DNA from: Corallococcus sp.
GTDB taxonomy: Bacteria; Bacillota; Clostridia; Christensenellales; CAG-314
DNA: 48,377 nt
NCBI GenBank assembly: GCA_023667435.1
Contig: JAMPAB010000007.1
Span: 1-48,377, forward strand
Reading direction: 5' to 3'
Shown here one piece after another: positions 8,856 through 17,055 of this stretch. The translations under genes were made by a program, and so were the position numbers. Under the pieces are notes generated by a model, which was not told the DNA's origin, searched no databases, and was given only the letters and a program-made list of their open reading frames with translations. How positions within the stretch are numbered: position 1 is the stretch's first letter; every line of letters starts with the position of its first letter.

Positions 8856-9851
8856 TTATTTATCCAACTTAATGCGCGGGTCTACAAGAACGTAAGCGAT
8901 ATCGCTTAAAAGCGTGCCTATTACCGTAAGTATTGCAAGGAACATTTCGTATCCCATAATGAACGGGATATCGCCTACCGTCAAAGCGTCGTACGCTTTT
9001 TTACCGATTCCGGGCAAAGAAAACACCTGTTCCAAAATCATCGCTCCGCCGAAAAGACTGGGGAGTACGCCCGCCATCATCGTTACCATAGGAATCATTG
9101 TGTTGCGGAATACGTGTTTGTAAACTACCGATTTTTCCGAAAGACCTTTTGCGCGAGCTGTGCGGATATAATCGGCGTTGAGCACTTCCAGCGTGTTCGT
9201 ACGCGTATGACGCATAGTTCCGCCGACGGACAGTATTACCAACGTCAGCATAGGCAGAATACAGTGATATACCTGATCCATAAATTTGACGAATCCGTTA
9301 CTGCCCATAAGCATTGCGTCTTCCAAACCCTGTTGAGGGAACCAGCCCAAATCTACCGCAAAGAACTTGATAAGAATAGTAGCAAGGAAAAATCCCGGAA
9401 GAGAGATACCTATCATTGTAAACGTAGTTACGCTGTAATCCAACACTCCGTACTGATTGACGGCGGATTGAATTCCCAAAGGTATGGCGATGAGATACAC
9501 CAAAATATACGCCACGACCGCGATTATGAACGAAATCCACATGGATTGTCCTATAACTTCCGCGACGGGAGCGCTGTACTTAAAGGAAATGCCCAAATCT
9601 CCCGTTAAGGCGCTTCCCAACCAACCGAAATATCCCTTTACTATGCCGCCGAAAGAATTGTCGGAAAGACCGTACAGCTCTTTCATACGGATTATATCCT
9701 CCTCGCTTACGGTGTTTTGTTCCAGCATAGGCAAAAGTTTGTTGTCAACGTAGTCGTTAGGCAACATCCTTACCAAACCGTAAATCAATATCGACACCAG
9801 TAACAGTATCAGGATAGAATACAATATTCTTTTTATAATGTACTTTACCAT
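8856..9851 (-). CDS. oppB: Oligopeptide ABC transporter permease OppB
   Basis: 331 residues from ATG 9851, preceded by AAGGGAG at the right distance; an in-frame TTG 15 bases upstream is rejected because it lies before this site. The N-terminus VKYIIKRILYSILILLLVSI is the standard first helix of OppB/DppB permeases. An external loop carries a substrate-binding-protein contact region (LPNDYVDNKLLPMLEQNTVS), four to five further helices follow, and the EAA motif is YIRTARAKGLSEKSVVYKHV. The C-terminus is DIAYVLVDPRIKLDK. It partners OppC in the membrane. A long stem-loop (9991-10022) lies between oppA and this gene and may keep oppB-F expression below that of oppA. Confidence 0.93.
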   Translation of the reverse strand: MVKYIIKRILYSILILLLVSILIYGLVRMLPNDYVDNKLLPMLEQNTVSEEDIIRMKELYGLSDNSFGGIVKGYFGWLGSALTGDLGISFKYSAPVAEVIGQSMWISFIIAVVAYILVYLIAIPLGIQSAVNQYGVLDYSVTTFTMIGISLPGFFLATILIKFFAVDLGWFPQQGLEDAMLMGSNGFVKFMDQVYHCILPMLTLVILSVGGTMRHTRTNTLEVLNADYIRTARAKGLSEKSVVYKHVFRNTMIPMVTMMAGVLPSLFGGAMILEQVFSLPGIGKKAYDALTVGDIPFIMGYEMFLAILTVIGTLLSDIAYVLVDPRIKLDK

Positions 9852-9990
9852 AAATCTCCCTTGCAAAGCGGAAAACTGCCTGCCGCCTTTCGCGTCTTTC
9901 GGTAAACGCCTCGAAACGAGGCAATGGAAAAACAGAATTTTCGACGGTATTGCCCCGTCTGCGCCGACCTGTTTTCCGCCGGATATACGG

Positions 9991-10022
9991 AAACTTTTTG
10001 CGGCGTATGCCGCAAAAAGTTT
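9991..10022 (-). other. Long perfect stem-loop between oppA and oppB
   Basis: Fourteen-base perfect arms AAACTTTTTGCGGC and GCCGCAAAAAGTTT around GTAT, 12 bases after the oppA stop. There is no T run after it in either direction, so it is more likely a barrier to 3' exonucleases that stabilises the oppA message, or a weak terminator, than a full stop. A smaller hairpin (GCCTCG AAA CGAGGC, 9908-9922) lies between it and oppB. Confidence 0.75.
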
Positions 10023-10033
10023 GCTCCGTTTTA

Positions 10034-12631
10034 TTAGTCTTGACCTACAAATTTAATATTCCACACCTGCGATACGGGACTTTGATGAACGGTGGATTCG
10101 CAAAGAGTGTTCTCGTCGATGACTTTCGTGTTGATAACGTACATATTGGTACGTTGATACGTAGGAAGTTCTACCGCCAATTCCATTACCAAATCCAACG
10201 CCGCAGTGTAATACGGTTTACGATCCGCTTCTTCGGTATACTTTCTTCCTAACGAAATTTGTTCGGCAAGTCTGTCGATGATATCTCTTTCCTCGTAAGT
10301 GCCGTCGCGAAGCAAGTACGGATATCCCCAGTTTTTAACGCTGCTTGCGGTGCTGTCCTTGTGATAAACCTGATACATATCGGGGTCTACCGAACTGCTC
10401 CACGCTGCCGCCCACACTTGCAATCTGCCGCTGGCAAGTTTGGAAAGAGCCTGCGTATCCTTAGTTACCGTAATATCGAAGCCGATATCGTTAAGAATCT
10501 GCGCCGCTTTCGTCATCGTCTGATACGCGGGGTGGTCTTCCGTTTCGCCCGCAACCGTAAACGTGAACTTCAACGTTTCGCCGTCGGCATTAGTTAAGAT
10601 TCCCGTACGCGTATTCAATTCGTATCCCGCTTCCTTAACAAGTCTCAACGACGTTTTGCCCGTTTCGTCGAATTCGTAGTACGCTGTCGCGCCTTTGGGA
10701 TATGCCCAACTGTTTTTAGACATAGAGCGGTAAATGATATCTACAAGCTCGTCGTCCTGATAGTAACTGCGGCAAAGGTCTACGTTCATTGCGTGCATTA
10801 TAGCTCTGCGGACGTTGAGGTCCTTTACGTAAGAAGCGTTGATTCCTATATAACCGTAACCCATATTGTCTACGTTAATTGCCGTAATTCCGTCAAGATT
10901 TCTCACTTCGTCCAGAATTTCCTTCGTAGCGTTTGGCGTGGATACGTAAACTTCGGGGTTGCTTGCGGTTACCGCAGATACCATAGAGTTTGTGGAAATT
11001 ACCTTGTAACGCAGGAACTTTATATAAGCGTTGTGACCGTTCTTCATTACCGTGTCGAAATAATTATTCCTTTCGAAATTGATAATGTTGTTGTTGTAGA
11101 ATTGCGTTATCGTTACTTCCGCATTGTCGGTCGTTCCGCTGATATTGCCGTTGCTGGGGCGGTATGCTCCCGCGCCGCGCGGAACAAGAATCGTATTGAT
11201 ATGACTCATAAAGTCGGGATCGGCGCGAACAACACCGAAACCTTCGTAATTTTTAACGGTATGACCTTCTTCGTCGGTAGTATCGTCAAGTTCCTTAAAT
11301 GCGGCAATAGCTTCGGGCGTAGAATAGTAATGCATGGGAGCAACCGTAAAGCTGAAACTTAAAATAGCTTTGGGGTCTACGCCGTTGATGCGTATTTTGA
11401 GAATATTGCGTTCTCCGTCGAAGTTGATTGTGCCGCCGTTTCCGTCGGGAATACTGTCGGCAAGATATGTCGTAATACCGCTTATATTCTTATATCTCGT
11501 TTCTCCGTCGTTGATAAGTTTGCCCTTTTCGTCAATCTGCGCGTATTCGAAGAAAGTGTTGCTTGTGTTGTATAACGTAAGAACTTCCGCCAACTTGTTT
11601 CTGAAAGTATCCGACGTTTCGTCTTGCGGGAAAAAGTCGGTGTAAACTCTGTCAATCAATGCGTCCTTGCTGTGGTCGTAAGCGTCCGCTCCGTTGTACT
11701 GGAACGTATACTTCTTAGTTCCGTCGTCGAATCTGAACGAGTTTACCGTTATCAGACGGTACATAATCAAAAAGACTTCCCACTGCTCGGAAATATGTTT
11801 GTTGGTATTGCCTTTTTTAGTATATTCCGCCCATTCCTCGCTTGTAAGAATAGCGTCGGTAGCATCGTTTTGCAAATAATATTTCTCGTACTCCTCGATG
11901 GCGGAATCCGCCGCAGTCCAGTCGGTGTTGAGCTCTTCGCGGAACAGCGATTTGATTTTAGCTATGTCCGCTTTAACTTCGGTAAGTTGATCTCCGCTGA
12001 AATAATTTTCGAGAGTGGGTTTGGACGAATCGTTTGCCCAAGAAATAAGACGTTCCAAACGCTGCGTGGCAAGCGTCGTAGCCTGATTGTTGATATTTTC
12101 CTGAGCGTTGTCCGCTTCCGATTGCGTGCGGTATCTCTGCAAACCCTGAATATCTACGCTGTACATTGTGGACGAACCCGTATATACAAGATCGAGATAG
12201 ACGTACATATTGAACAGAACGTCCTTTATCGTCAACGGCGTTCCGTCGCTGAACTTGATTCCGTCCTTGATAGCGAAATAGTAATCGGTGTAGAAATTCG
12301 AGTAATCGCCGTCGCGGTCGTAATCCGCTTCCGTGCCCGTAGTCTGATAGGAATGCGCCTCCGCAACGGTGGGTTGATCCCAACCGGAAACAATTTGACC
12401 GTCCTTGTCGATATTGAGCATACCTATTTGCGTTTCGCCTACTATTCCGCCGTCTGCTCCCGACGTGTACGAAAACGGGTTAAACACGCCGTCTACCGCT
12501 TCCGTACTGAATACGAGCGGAGTAGTCTCGCTGTCGAGCGTTCTTTTGCAGCCTGCAAATACCGTCAACAACGGCAATACTAGCAAAACCGCCAAAACGA
12601 CGCACGACAATTTTCTGCTGAAATTTTTCAT
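10034..12631 (-). CDS. oppA: Peptide-binding lipoprotein of the ABC importer (OppA-like, SBP_bac_5)
   Basis: 865 residues from the second ATG (12631), which has GGAGG five bases upstream. The ATG at 12643 overlaps that site and is unlikely to be used. Signal peptide with lipobox FAGC, Cys28. The family-5 solute-binding pattern is clear: an early segment (LVFSTEAVDGVFNPFSYTSG), then IKDGIKFSDGTPLTIKDVLF, and late segments DLNVRRAIMHAMNVD and AAWSSSVDPDMYQVYH. It is much longer than the usual 500-600 residues: a Q/N- and E-rich insertion of about 200 residues after the first domain (from about residue 150) accounts for most of it. Insertions of this kind are found in some Clostridia. It captures peptides outside the membrane and hands them to OppBC. 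First gene of the opp operon, with its own promoter. Confidence 0.92.
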   Translation of the reverse strand: MKNFSRKLSCVVLAVLLVLPLLTVFAGCKRTLDSETTPLVFSTEAVDGVFNPFSYTSGADGGIVGETQIGMLNIDKDGQIVSGWDQPTVAEAHSYQTTGTEADYDRDGDYSNFYTDYYFAIKDGIKFSDGTPLTIKDVLFNMYVYLDLVYTGSSTMYSVDIQGLQRYRTQSEADNAQENINNQATTLATQRLERLISWANDSSKPTLENYFSGDQLTEVKADIAKIKSLFREELNTDWTAADSAIEEYEKYYLQNDATDAILTSEEWAEYTKKGNTNKHISEQWEVFLIMYRLITVNSFRFDDGTKKYTFQYNGADAYDHSKDALIDRVYTDFFPQDETSDTFRNKLAEVLTLYNTSNTFFEYAQIDEKGKLINDGETRYKNISGITTYLADSIPDGNGGTINFDGERNILKIRINGVDPKAILSFSFTVAPMHYYSTPEAIAAFKELDDTTDEEGHTVKNYEGFGVVRADPDFMSHINTILVPRGAGAYRPSNGNISGTTDNAEVTITQFYNNNIINFERNNYFDTVMKNGHNAYIKFLRYKVISTNSMVSAVTASNPEVYVSTPNATKEILDEVRNLDGITAINVDNMGYGYIGINASYVKDLNVRRAIMHAMNVDLCRSYYQDDELVDIIYRSMSKNSWAYPKGATAYYEFDETGKTSLRLVKEAGYELNTRTGILTNADGETLKFTFTVAGETEDHPAYQTMTKAAQILNDIGFDITVTKDTQALSKLASGRLQVWAAAWSSSVDPDMYQVYHKDSTASSVKNWGYPYLLRDGTYEERDIIDRLAEQISLGRKYTEEADRKPYYTAALDLVMELAVELPTYQRTNMYVINTKVIDENTLCESTVHQSPVSQVWNIKFVGQD

Positions 12632-12740
12632 TTTATCCTCCATAAAGATCCGAGTAATCCGTCCGATGACCGTATAAATTAACTTAATAACTTTTTACCG
12701 CTGTCGGACAAAAACTTTAATTATTGCGTGAATAAAGATT

Positions 12741-12769
12741 ATTGTATCATAAACTCGCGCAAATGTCAT
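12741..12769 (-). promoter_or_regulatory. Promoter of the opp operon
   Basis: In the minus direction: -35 ATGACA (12769-12764), 17-base spacer, -10 TACAAT (12746-12741) with an upstream TG (extended -10, TGATACAAT). Expected start near 12734, about 100 bases before the oppA ATG. No terminator separates it from the upstream lipoprotein gene, so the operon may also be reached by read-through from the protease operon. Confidence 0.75.
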
Positions 12770-12782
12770 CTTAATACGCCCG

Positions 12783-13943
12783 TTAGTCGCCGTTTGGCGT
12801 AAAATCGCTTCCCTGAGCTACGAATTTGCCCGAAACGATTTTAGCGCGTTCTTCTTCTACGGCGTCCGCGCTCAATCCCAGACGCGCGGCAAACGTCAGT
12901 TCCTGCATTTCGCAGTTGACAAGCGTAACGTTTTCGAACGTATTCGTTCCCGTTGCCAGGCCTGCAAAGAATCCGTACGTGTACTCGTCGTTTGTTTTTC
13001 TGTTGATAACGCCGCCCACGCTGCAATCCTTAAACGTAACGTTTGTAACGGAGACGTTGCTTATACGGGAGAACAATCCGAAATTCGTAGCTCCGGGACT
13101 GCTGGAACTCATTTCTCCGTTGATATAGTAATGAAGATTGCTGATCGTATGGCCGTTTCCTTCTATCGCTCCCGTAAAAGTTCCTCTTTTAATAGTGATT
13201 TCCGTCAAACCCGTTTCGGAATCGTTAAGCTCGGAGAAATCGATATCGTTCATCAAATAGAACCGACTGCCCGCATTTATCGTACGCATATCGGACGCGC
13301 CGTAAACAAGCGACCACGTACCCTCTATAAACGTAGCGTAAACGTTTGCTACGGGGTTTTCCTGCGTGCATCCGTGAAAATACGGATCGGAAACCGAAGG
13401 TTTAAGAACGTTCTTACATTCAACGTCCGAATACAAGTTCAGAAAAGTATAGTTGTTCCATGTGGGTTCCTTGATAGTCGATACCCTGTCGGCATTATCG
13501 TCGATTTCCATATCGCTGTACAAATCGCCGACAACGCCGTTTGTCACGTAATTGATGCGGATTTTGTATTTAATATCCCATTTTGCGTACAAAGTCATAG
13601 AGCTTGTCACCTTACGCGAAAAGTCCCACTTGTCGCCGTAAGTAACAGTGCCGTCGTCGTTCTTTACTCCTTCGTAGTATCCGCGAAAAATAAATCCGCT
13701 TGCAACGGGAGCGGAAACTCCCGACCCCGTCGCGCCCGGCTCGGGCATTGGAGAGCCCGACTTTAAACGAAAATCGCGTACGCCGTCTTTGAGACTGTCC
13801 AGCAATACCCGTACGTCGTTGCCCTGACCGTTTACATATTCTTCGGGATCGCTGCCGTCTTGACAGGCGCACAGCGCAACGATCGCCGCGAGGCAAACGC
13901 ACAGTAACGCAATTAAAAGAAGTTTTCTTTTGGCGAGAGACAT
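12783..13943 (-). CDS. Secreted lipoprotein with a B-repeat and a GLUG/NGHTI-type domain
   Basis: 386 residues from ATG 13943, with AAGGAGG six bases upstream, located inside the end of the preceding gene; upstream in-frame starts lack a site. Signal peptide with lipobox ALCAC, Cys27. Residues about 65-125 are a B-repeat-like unit (FRGYYEGVKNDDG, ending in TLYAKW). The second half contains the pattern GAIEGNGHTISNLHYY and NFGLFSRISNVSVTNVTFKDC, typical of GLUG/right-handed beta-helix surface proteins. The protein ends soon after, so the helix part is short and the gene may be a shortened relative of larger proteins. It is the third gene of the protease operon: its ATG follows the upstream TGA with a one-base gap. 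Confidence 0.85.
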   Translation of the reverse strand: MSLAKRKLLLIALLCVCLAAIVALCACQDGSDPEEYVNGQGNDVRVLLDSLKDGVRDFRLKSGSPMPEPGATGSGVSAPVASGFIFRGYYEGVKNDDGTVTYGDKWDFSRKVTSSMTLYAKWDIKYKIRINYVTNGVVGDLYSDMEIDDNADRVSTIKEPTWNNYTFLNLYSDVECKNVLKPSVSDPYFHGCTQENPVANVYATFIEGTWSLVYGASDMRTINAGSRFYLMNDIDFSELNDSETGLTEITIKRGTFTGAIEGNGHTISNLHYYINGEMSSSSPGATNFGLFSRISNVSVTNVTFKDCSVGGVINRKTNDEYTYGFFAGLATGTNTFENVTLVNCEMQELTFAARLGLSADAVEEERAKIVSGKFVAQGSDFTPNGD

Positions 13944-13944
13944 A

Positions 13945-16900
13945 TCAATCCTCCTTGATTGCAACTATGTAGTCGGCAATCGAAGACCATTTTTCTTTAT
14001 AAATTTCAACGCTTTCTTCCGGTACGTAAATCTGCGTACTGTTCGTTGCAAATACGCCCAGACCCGGAGCGTAAGTCGATTTGCCCGTGCCTAACGCGGG
14101 AACATCGTTCTTATCGGTAACCGTTTTGTACAGAACAAACTTTTCCAAAGAGGGACATTCCGCAAACGCGCCGTCGTCGAACAGCGTCAATTTACTTGCT
14201 TCGTGTTCGGGCGAACCGATCGTAACTTCCGTAAGAAGTTCGCACGCGCCGAACGCTATGGAGCCGACGCTTTCTATCGAAGCGGGCAACGTTACTTTGC
14301 TGACCTTCGATACGCCGAACGCAGAATCGCCTATACTCTTTAAACGGCTCTTTTCAACGTCGAAAGATACCTCGAAACCCTCGAAGTCTTCCGCGTCGGA
14401 CCCCTGATATCCGAACGCCACTTTGCCTATCGAAACAATATTGCTGCTAAGTTGCAGCTTTGTAAGAGCGGAAGTTGCCGTTACGTTCCCCGACGAATTC
14501 GTAGTTTGCGCCAAAAACGCGCCGTCGGCAATCGTAAGGTCCGACGTTCCCTCTTTGAAGATGATTTCTTCCAAAATCGCGGCATTGCCGAAAGCGTTTT
14601 GCCCTATCGAGGTCATACCGCTTCCTATCTCTACGCGCGTAAGCTGGTCGCAATCGTAATAAGCGTATCTTCCGATGGTCTTAGTCGTATCGGGTATAAT
14701 TACTTCGTCGAACGCCGCTCTGTAAAAAGCGAAGTCGCCCACAGACGTAATATCGACGTCGTTAACCAAATTGCTCAATCCTCTGCAATAAGTAAACGCG
14801 TAATTGGGAATATCCGCAACGGGGGTTGTCAACGTGATTTCCGACAGGCTTACGGGGCATTTGTCTCCGCCGATATTGATTGCTCCGTCGGAATCGGGAG
14901 TAACGGTCGCGCCGAAAACCCACAGCATATAACGATTGGCAGTTCTGCTTCCGCCGATAAAGGGAACGGTGAGTTTTTTAAGGAAATTCATTCCCTCGAA
15001 CGCGCCGCGTTCTATCGTTTGCACGCTGTCGGGGACAACAAGCTCGATCGTAATATTTTGATATAATGCGCCGCTCTTGATAACGGTAATGCCGTTGGCA
15101 AATTCTACGGTTGCGTTTGCAGGCGCATAATGAAGTTCCGTTCCGGCTTTGTTGTACAGCGATCCGTCGATTGACTTATACGTTTCGTTGTCGGAAGATA
15201 CTTTTATTTCTTCGAGATTGCTTGTTCCGCGAAACGCCGCCGCGCCCACAGCCGAAACCTTAGCGCCCAATTCTATTGTTTTAAATGCGGTGTAAGCATA
15301 CGCGTACGCTCCTATCGAAGAAGCGTTTTCCAGTCCGTTTACGCTTTCCAATCCGCGACATCCGTAAAATGCGTACGCAGGTACGTCGTTTGCGGAGTAA
15401 CGGGTAAACGTTACTTCTTTAAGCGTTACGGGAACGTACAACCCTACCGACGTGTTCTGCTGTTGATCGGCAGCGCCGAACCAGTAAGCAAGATATCTGT
15501 TGTTCGCGTCGAAGTCGCTTACGATAAGCGTTTCCAGAGATTCCATGCCTTGCAGCGCCGCGTTGGAAATTACTACGTTTCCGTTTGCCGCTTTGGACAA
15601 GTCCAAAACGCGGATATTCGCGTTACCCATAAAAGCGTACGGATCCACGCGCGTTATTCCGTTCGGCAGAACGTATTCCGTGTCCGTCTTATTGACATCC
15701 GTCTCAAAGTACAGCACCATCGTCGTACCGTGAAACAGCGTTCCGTCTTCGCCGTTTACCGTAAAGTCGTCGTTTCCGCCGCTTATCGATGTAAGGTTGA
15801 CGCACGATTTAAGAGCGCCCACGCCCAATGTCGCAAGCTGTTCGGGAATAACGAACGAAGTTATGCCGCTGTTGGAAAAAGCGTAGGAGAATATATTTTC
15901 AACCGTATCGGGCAATTCGGCCTTTTGAAGAGAAACGCAATTGGCAAAGGCGTAGTCTCCTATTTCCGTAAGCCCTTCGCCGAACGTTACGTCGGTCAGC
16001 AGCGGACAGTTGGCGAAACTTCCTTCTTCGATTTTTAAAAGCTTGTCCAGATTGATTGCGCTTTGCAGACGTTGACAGTCGGAGAATGCAAATTTGCCGA
16101 TTGCTTCCACCGAAGACACGGAGGATACGGAAGACAGATAGTCGCACTTATAGAAAGCGTAATCTCCTATTTCCGTAACCGTTTCGGGCAGCGTTACCGA
16201 TTTGACGGAAGAATTACCCGTAAACGCCGAATTGCCTATTTTGATTACTGTTTGTCCGTCGTATACGGAAGGAACGATTACCTGTTCCGCCGCTCCGTCG
16301 TAAGACACAACTACGCCGTCGGCGACGGTAAGTCCTTTGCTCGTCAGCAGTCCGTATACTTTAATATCCTGTTGCATATTCGAAGGAAACGCGTAAACCT
16401 GCGTATACTCCTTGTCTGCATACCAAACGCAATCCACGTCGTCTCCGAACGTTGGAAGCGTTACGTTTTGCAGACTTTCGTTTACCGATACGGCAATTTC
16501 CGTAACTACGCCGTTTACGTCGAATTCCGCATAACGGTAATTGACGTTATCTCTGCCCCATTTGGCATATAACGTAACTTCCCCTACGGGATACGTGCCG
16601 AAAACGTACAACTCGGTAAGCTGTTCGTTCGCGTACCAACCGGAAAACACGTAACCGCTTTTTACGGGATTAGACGGAGTATTCTGCACGTACTCGCCGC
16701 TTGCGCCCGTAATCGATTCGACCGCGCTGCCGCCGTTGCTTACGAAATTGATTTTTCCGAAAGAAGCGGGCAGCCACTTTGCATAAAGAGTCAGATTTAC
16801 CGAAGGCATTTTGTCGAAAGATCTAAATTCGTTTTGCAGCGAAACGTCGGTGTACCAACCGTCGAACGTAAAGTAGTCCTTGCTTGTAGAAGGAGCAGTC

Positions 16901-17055
16901 ACTTTCGATCCGCCTCTGAATTTTACGCTTTCTACCGCCGTTCCTCCGTTTGTTTCGAAATTCAATACATAAGAACCGCCGCACGCCGTCAAAGCAAACG
17001 TCGAGGCAATTACCGCGCACAGCAAAAGCGCGATTAAAATACGTTTCTTACTCAT
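13945..17055 (-). CDS. LRR_5 (BspA-like) surface lipoprotein with B-repeats
   Basis: 1036 residues from ATG 17055, which has AAGGAGG at the right spacing; the longer frame upstream overlaps the protease gene and has no site. Lipobox ALTAC, Cys25. Two clear B-repeats lie near the N-terminus (FDGWYTDVSLQNEF ending LYAKW; FSGWYANEQLTEL ending LYAKW) and a third, degenerate one follows. Residues about 270-1000 are LRR_5 repeats of about 23 residues with the core pattern L-x-E-I-G-D-Y-A-F-x-x-C (VTEIGDYAFYKC, LTEIGDYAFANC, IGRYAYYDC). The C-terminus IYVPEESVEIYKEKWSSIADYI is the usual end cap of this family. The first 8 bases overlap the 3' end of the protease gene and the last bases provide the ribosome site of the next gene, so the three are translationally coupled. 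Confidence 0.9.
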   Translation of the reverse strand: MSKKRILIALLLCAVIASTFALTACGGSYVLNFETNGGTAVESVKFRGGSKVTAPSTSKDYFTFDGWYTDVSLQNEFRSFDKMPSVNLTLYAKWLPASFGKINFVSNGGSAVESITGASGEYVQNTPSNPVKSGYVFSGWYANEQLTELYVFGTYPVGEVTLYAKWGRDNVNYRYAEFDVNGVVTEIAVSVNESLQNVTLPTFGDDVDCVWYADKEYTQVYAFPSNMQQDIKVYGLLTSKGLTVADGVVVSYDGAAEQVIVPSVYDGQTVIKIGNSAFTGNSSVKSVTLPETVTEIGDYAFYKCDYLSSVSSVSSVEAIGKFAFSDCQRLQSAINLDKLLKIEEGSFANCPLLTDVTFGEGLTEIGDYAFANCVSLQKAELPDTVENIFSYAFSNSGITSFVIPEQLATLGVGALKSCVNLTSISGGNDDFTVNGEDGTLFHGTTMVLYFETDVNKTDTEYVLPNGITRVDPYAFMGNANIRVLDLSKAANGNVVISNAALQGMESLETLIVSDFDANNRYLAYWFGAADQQQNTSVGLYVPVTLKEVTFTRYSANDVPAYAFYGCRGLESVNGLENASSIGAYAYAYTAFKTIELGAKVSAVGAAAFRGTSNLEEIKVSSDNETYKSIDGSLYNKAGTELHYAPANATVEFANGITVIKSGALYQNITIELVVPDSVQTIERGAFEGMNFLKKLTVPFIGGSRTANRYMLWVFGATVTPDSDGAINIGGDKCPVSLSEITLTTPVADIPNYAFTYCRGLSNLVNDVDITSVGDFAFYRAAFDEVIIPDTTKTIGRYAYYDCDQLTRVEIGSGMTSIGQNAFGNAAILEEIIFKEGTSDLTIADGAFLAQTTNSSGNVTATSALTKLQLSSNIVSIGKVAFGYQGSDAEDFEGFEVSFDVEKSRLKSIGDSAFGVSKVSKVTLPASIESVGSIAFGACELLTEVTIGSPEHEASKLTLFDDGAFAECPSLEKFVLYKTVTDKNDVPALGTGKSTYAPGLGVFATNSTQIYVPEESVEIYKEKWSSIADYIVAIKED

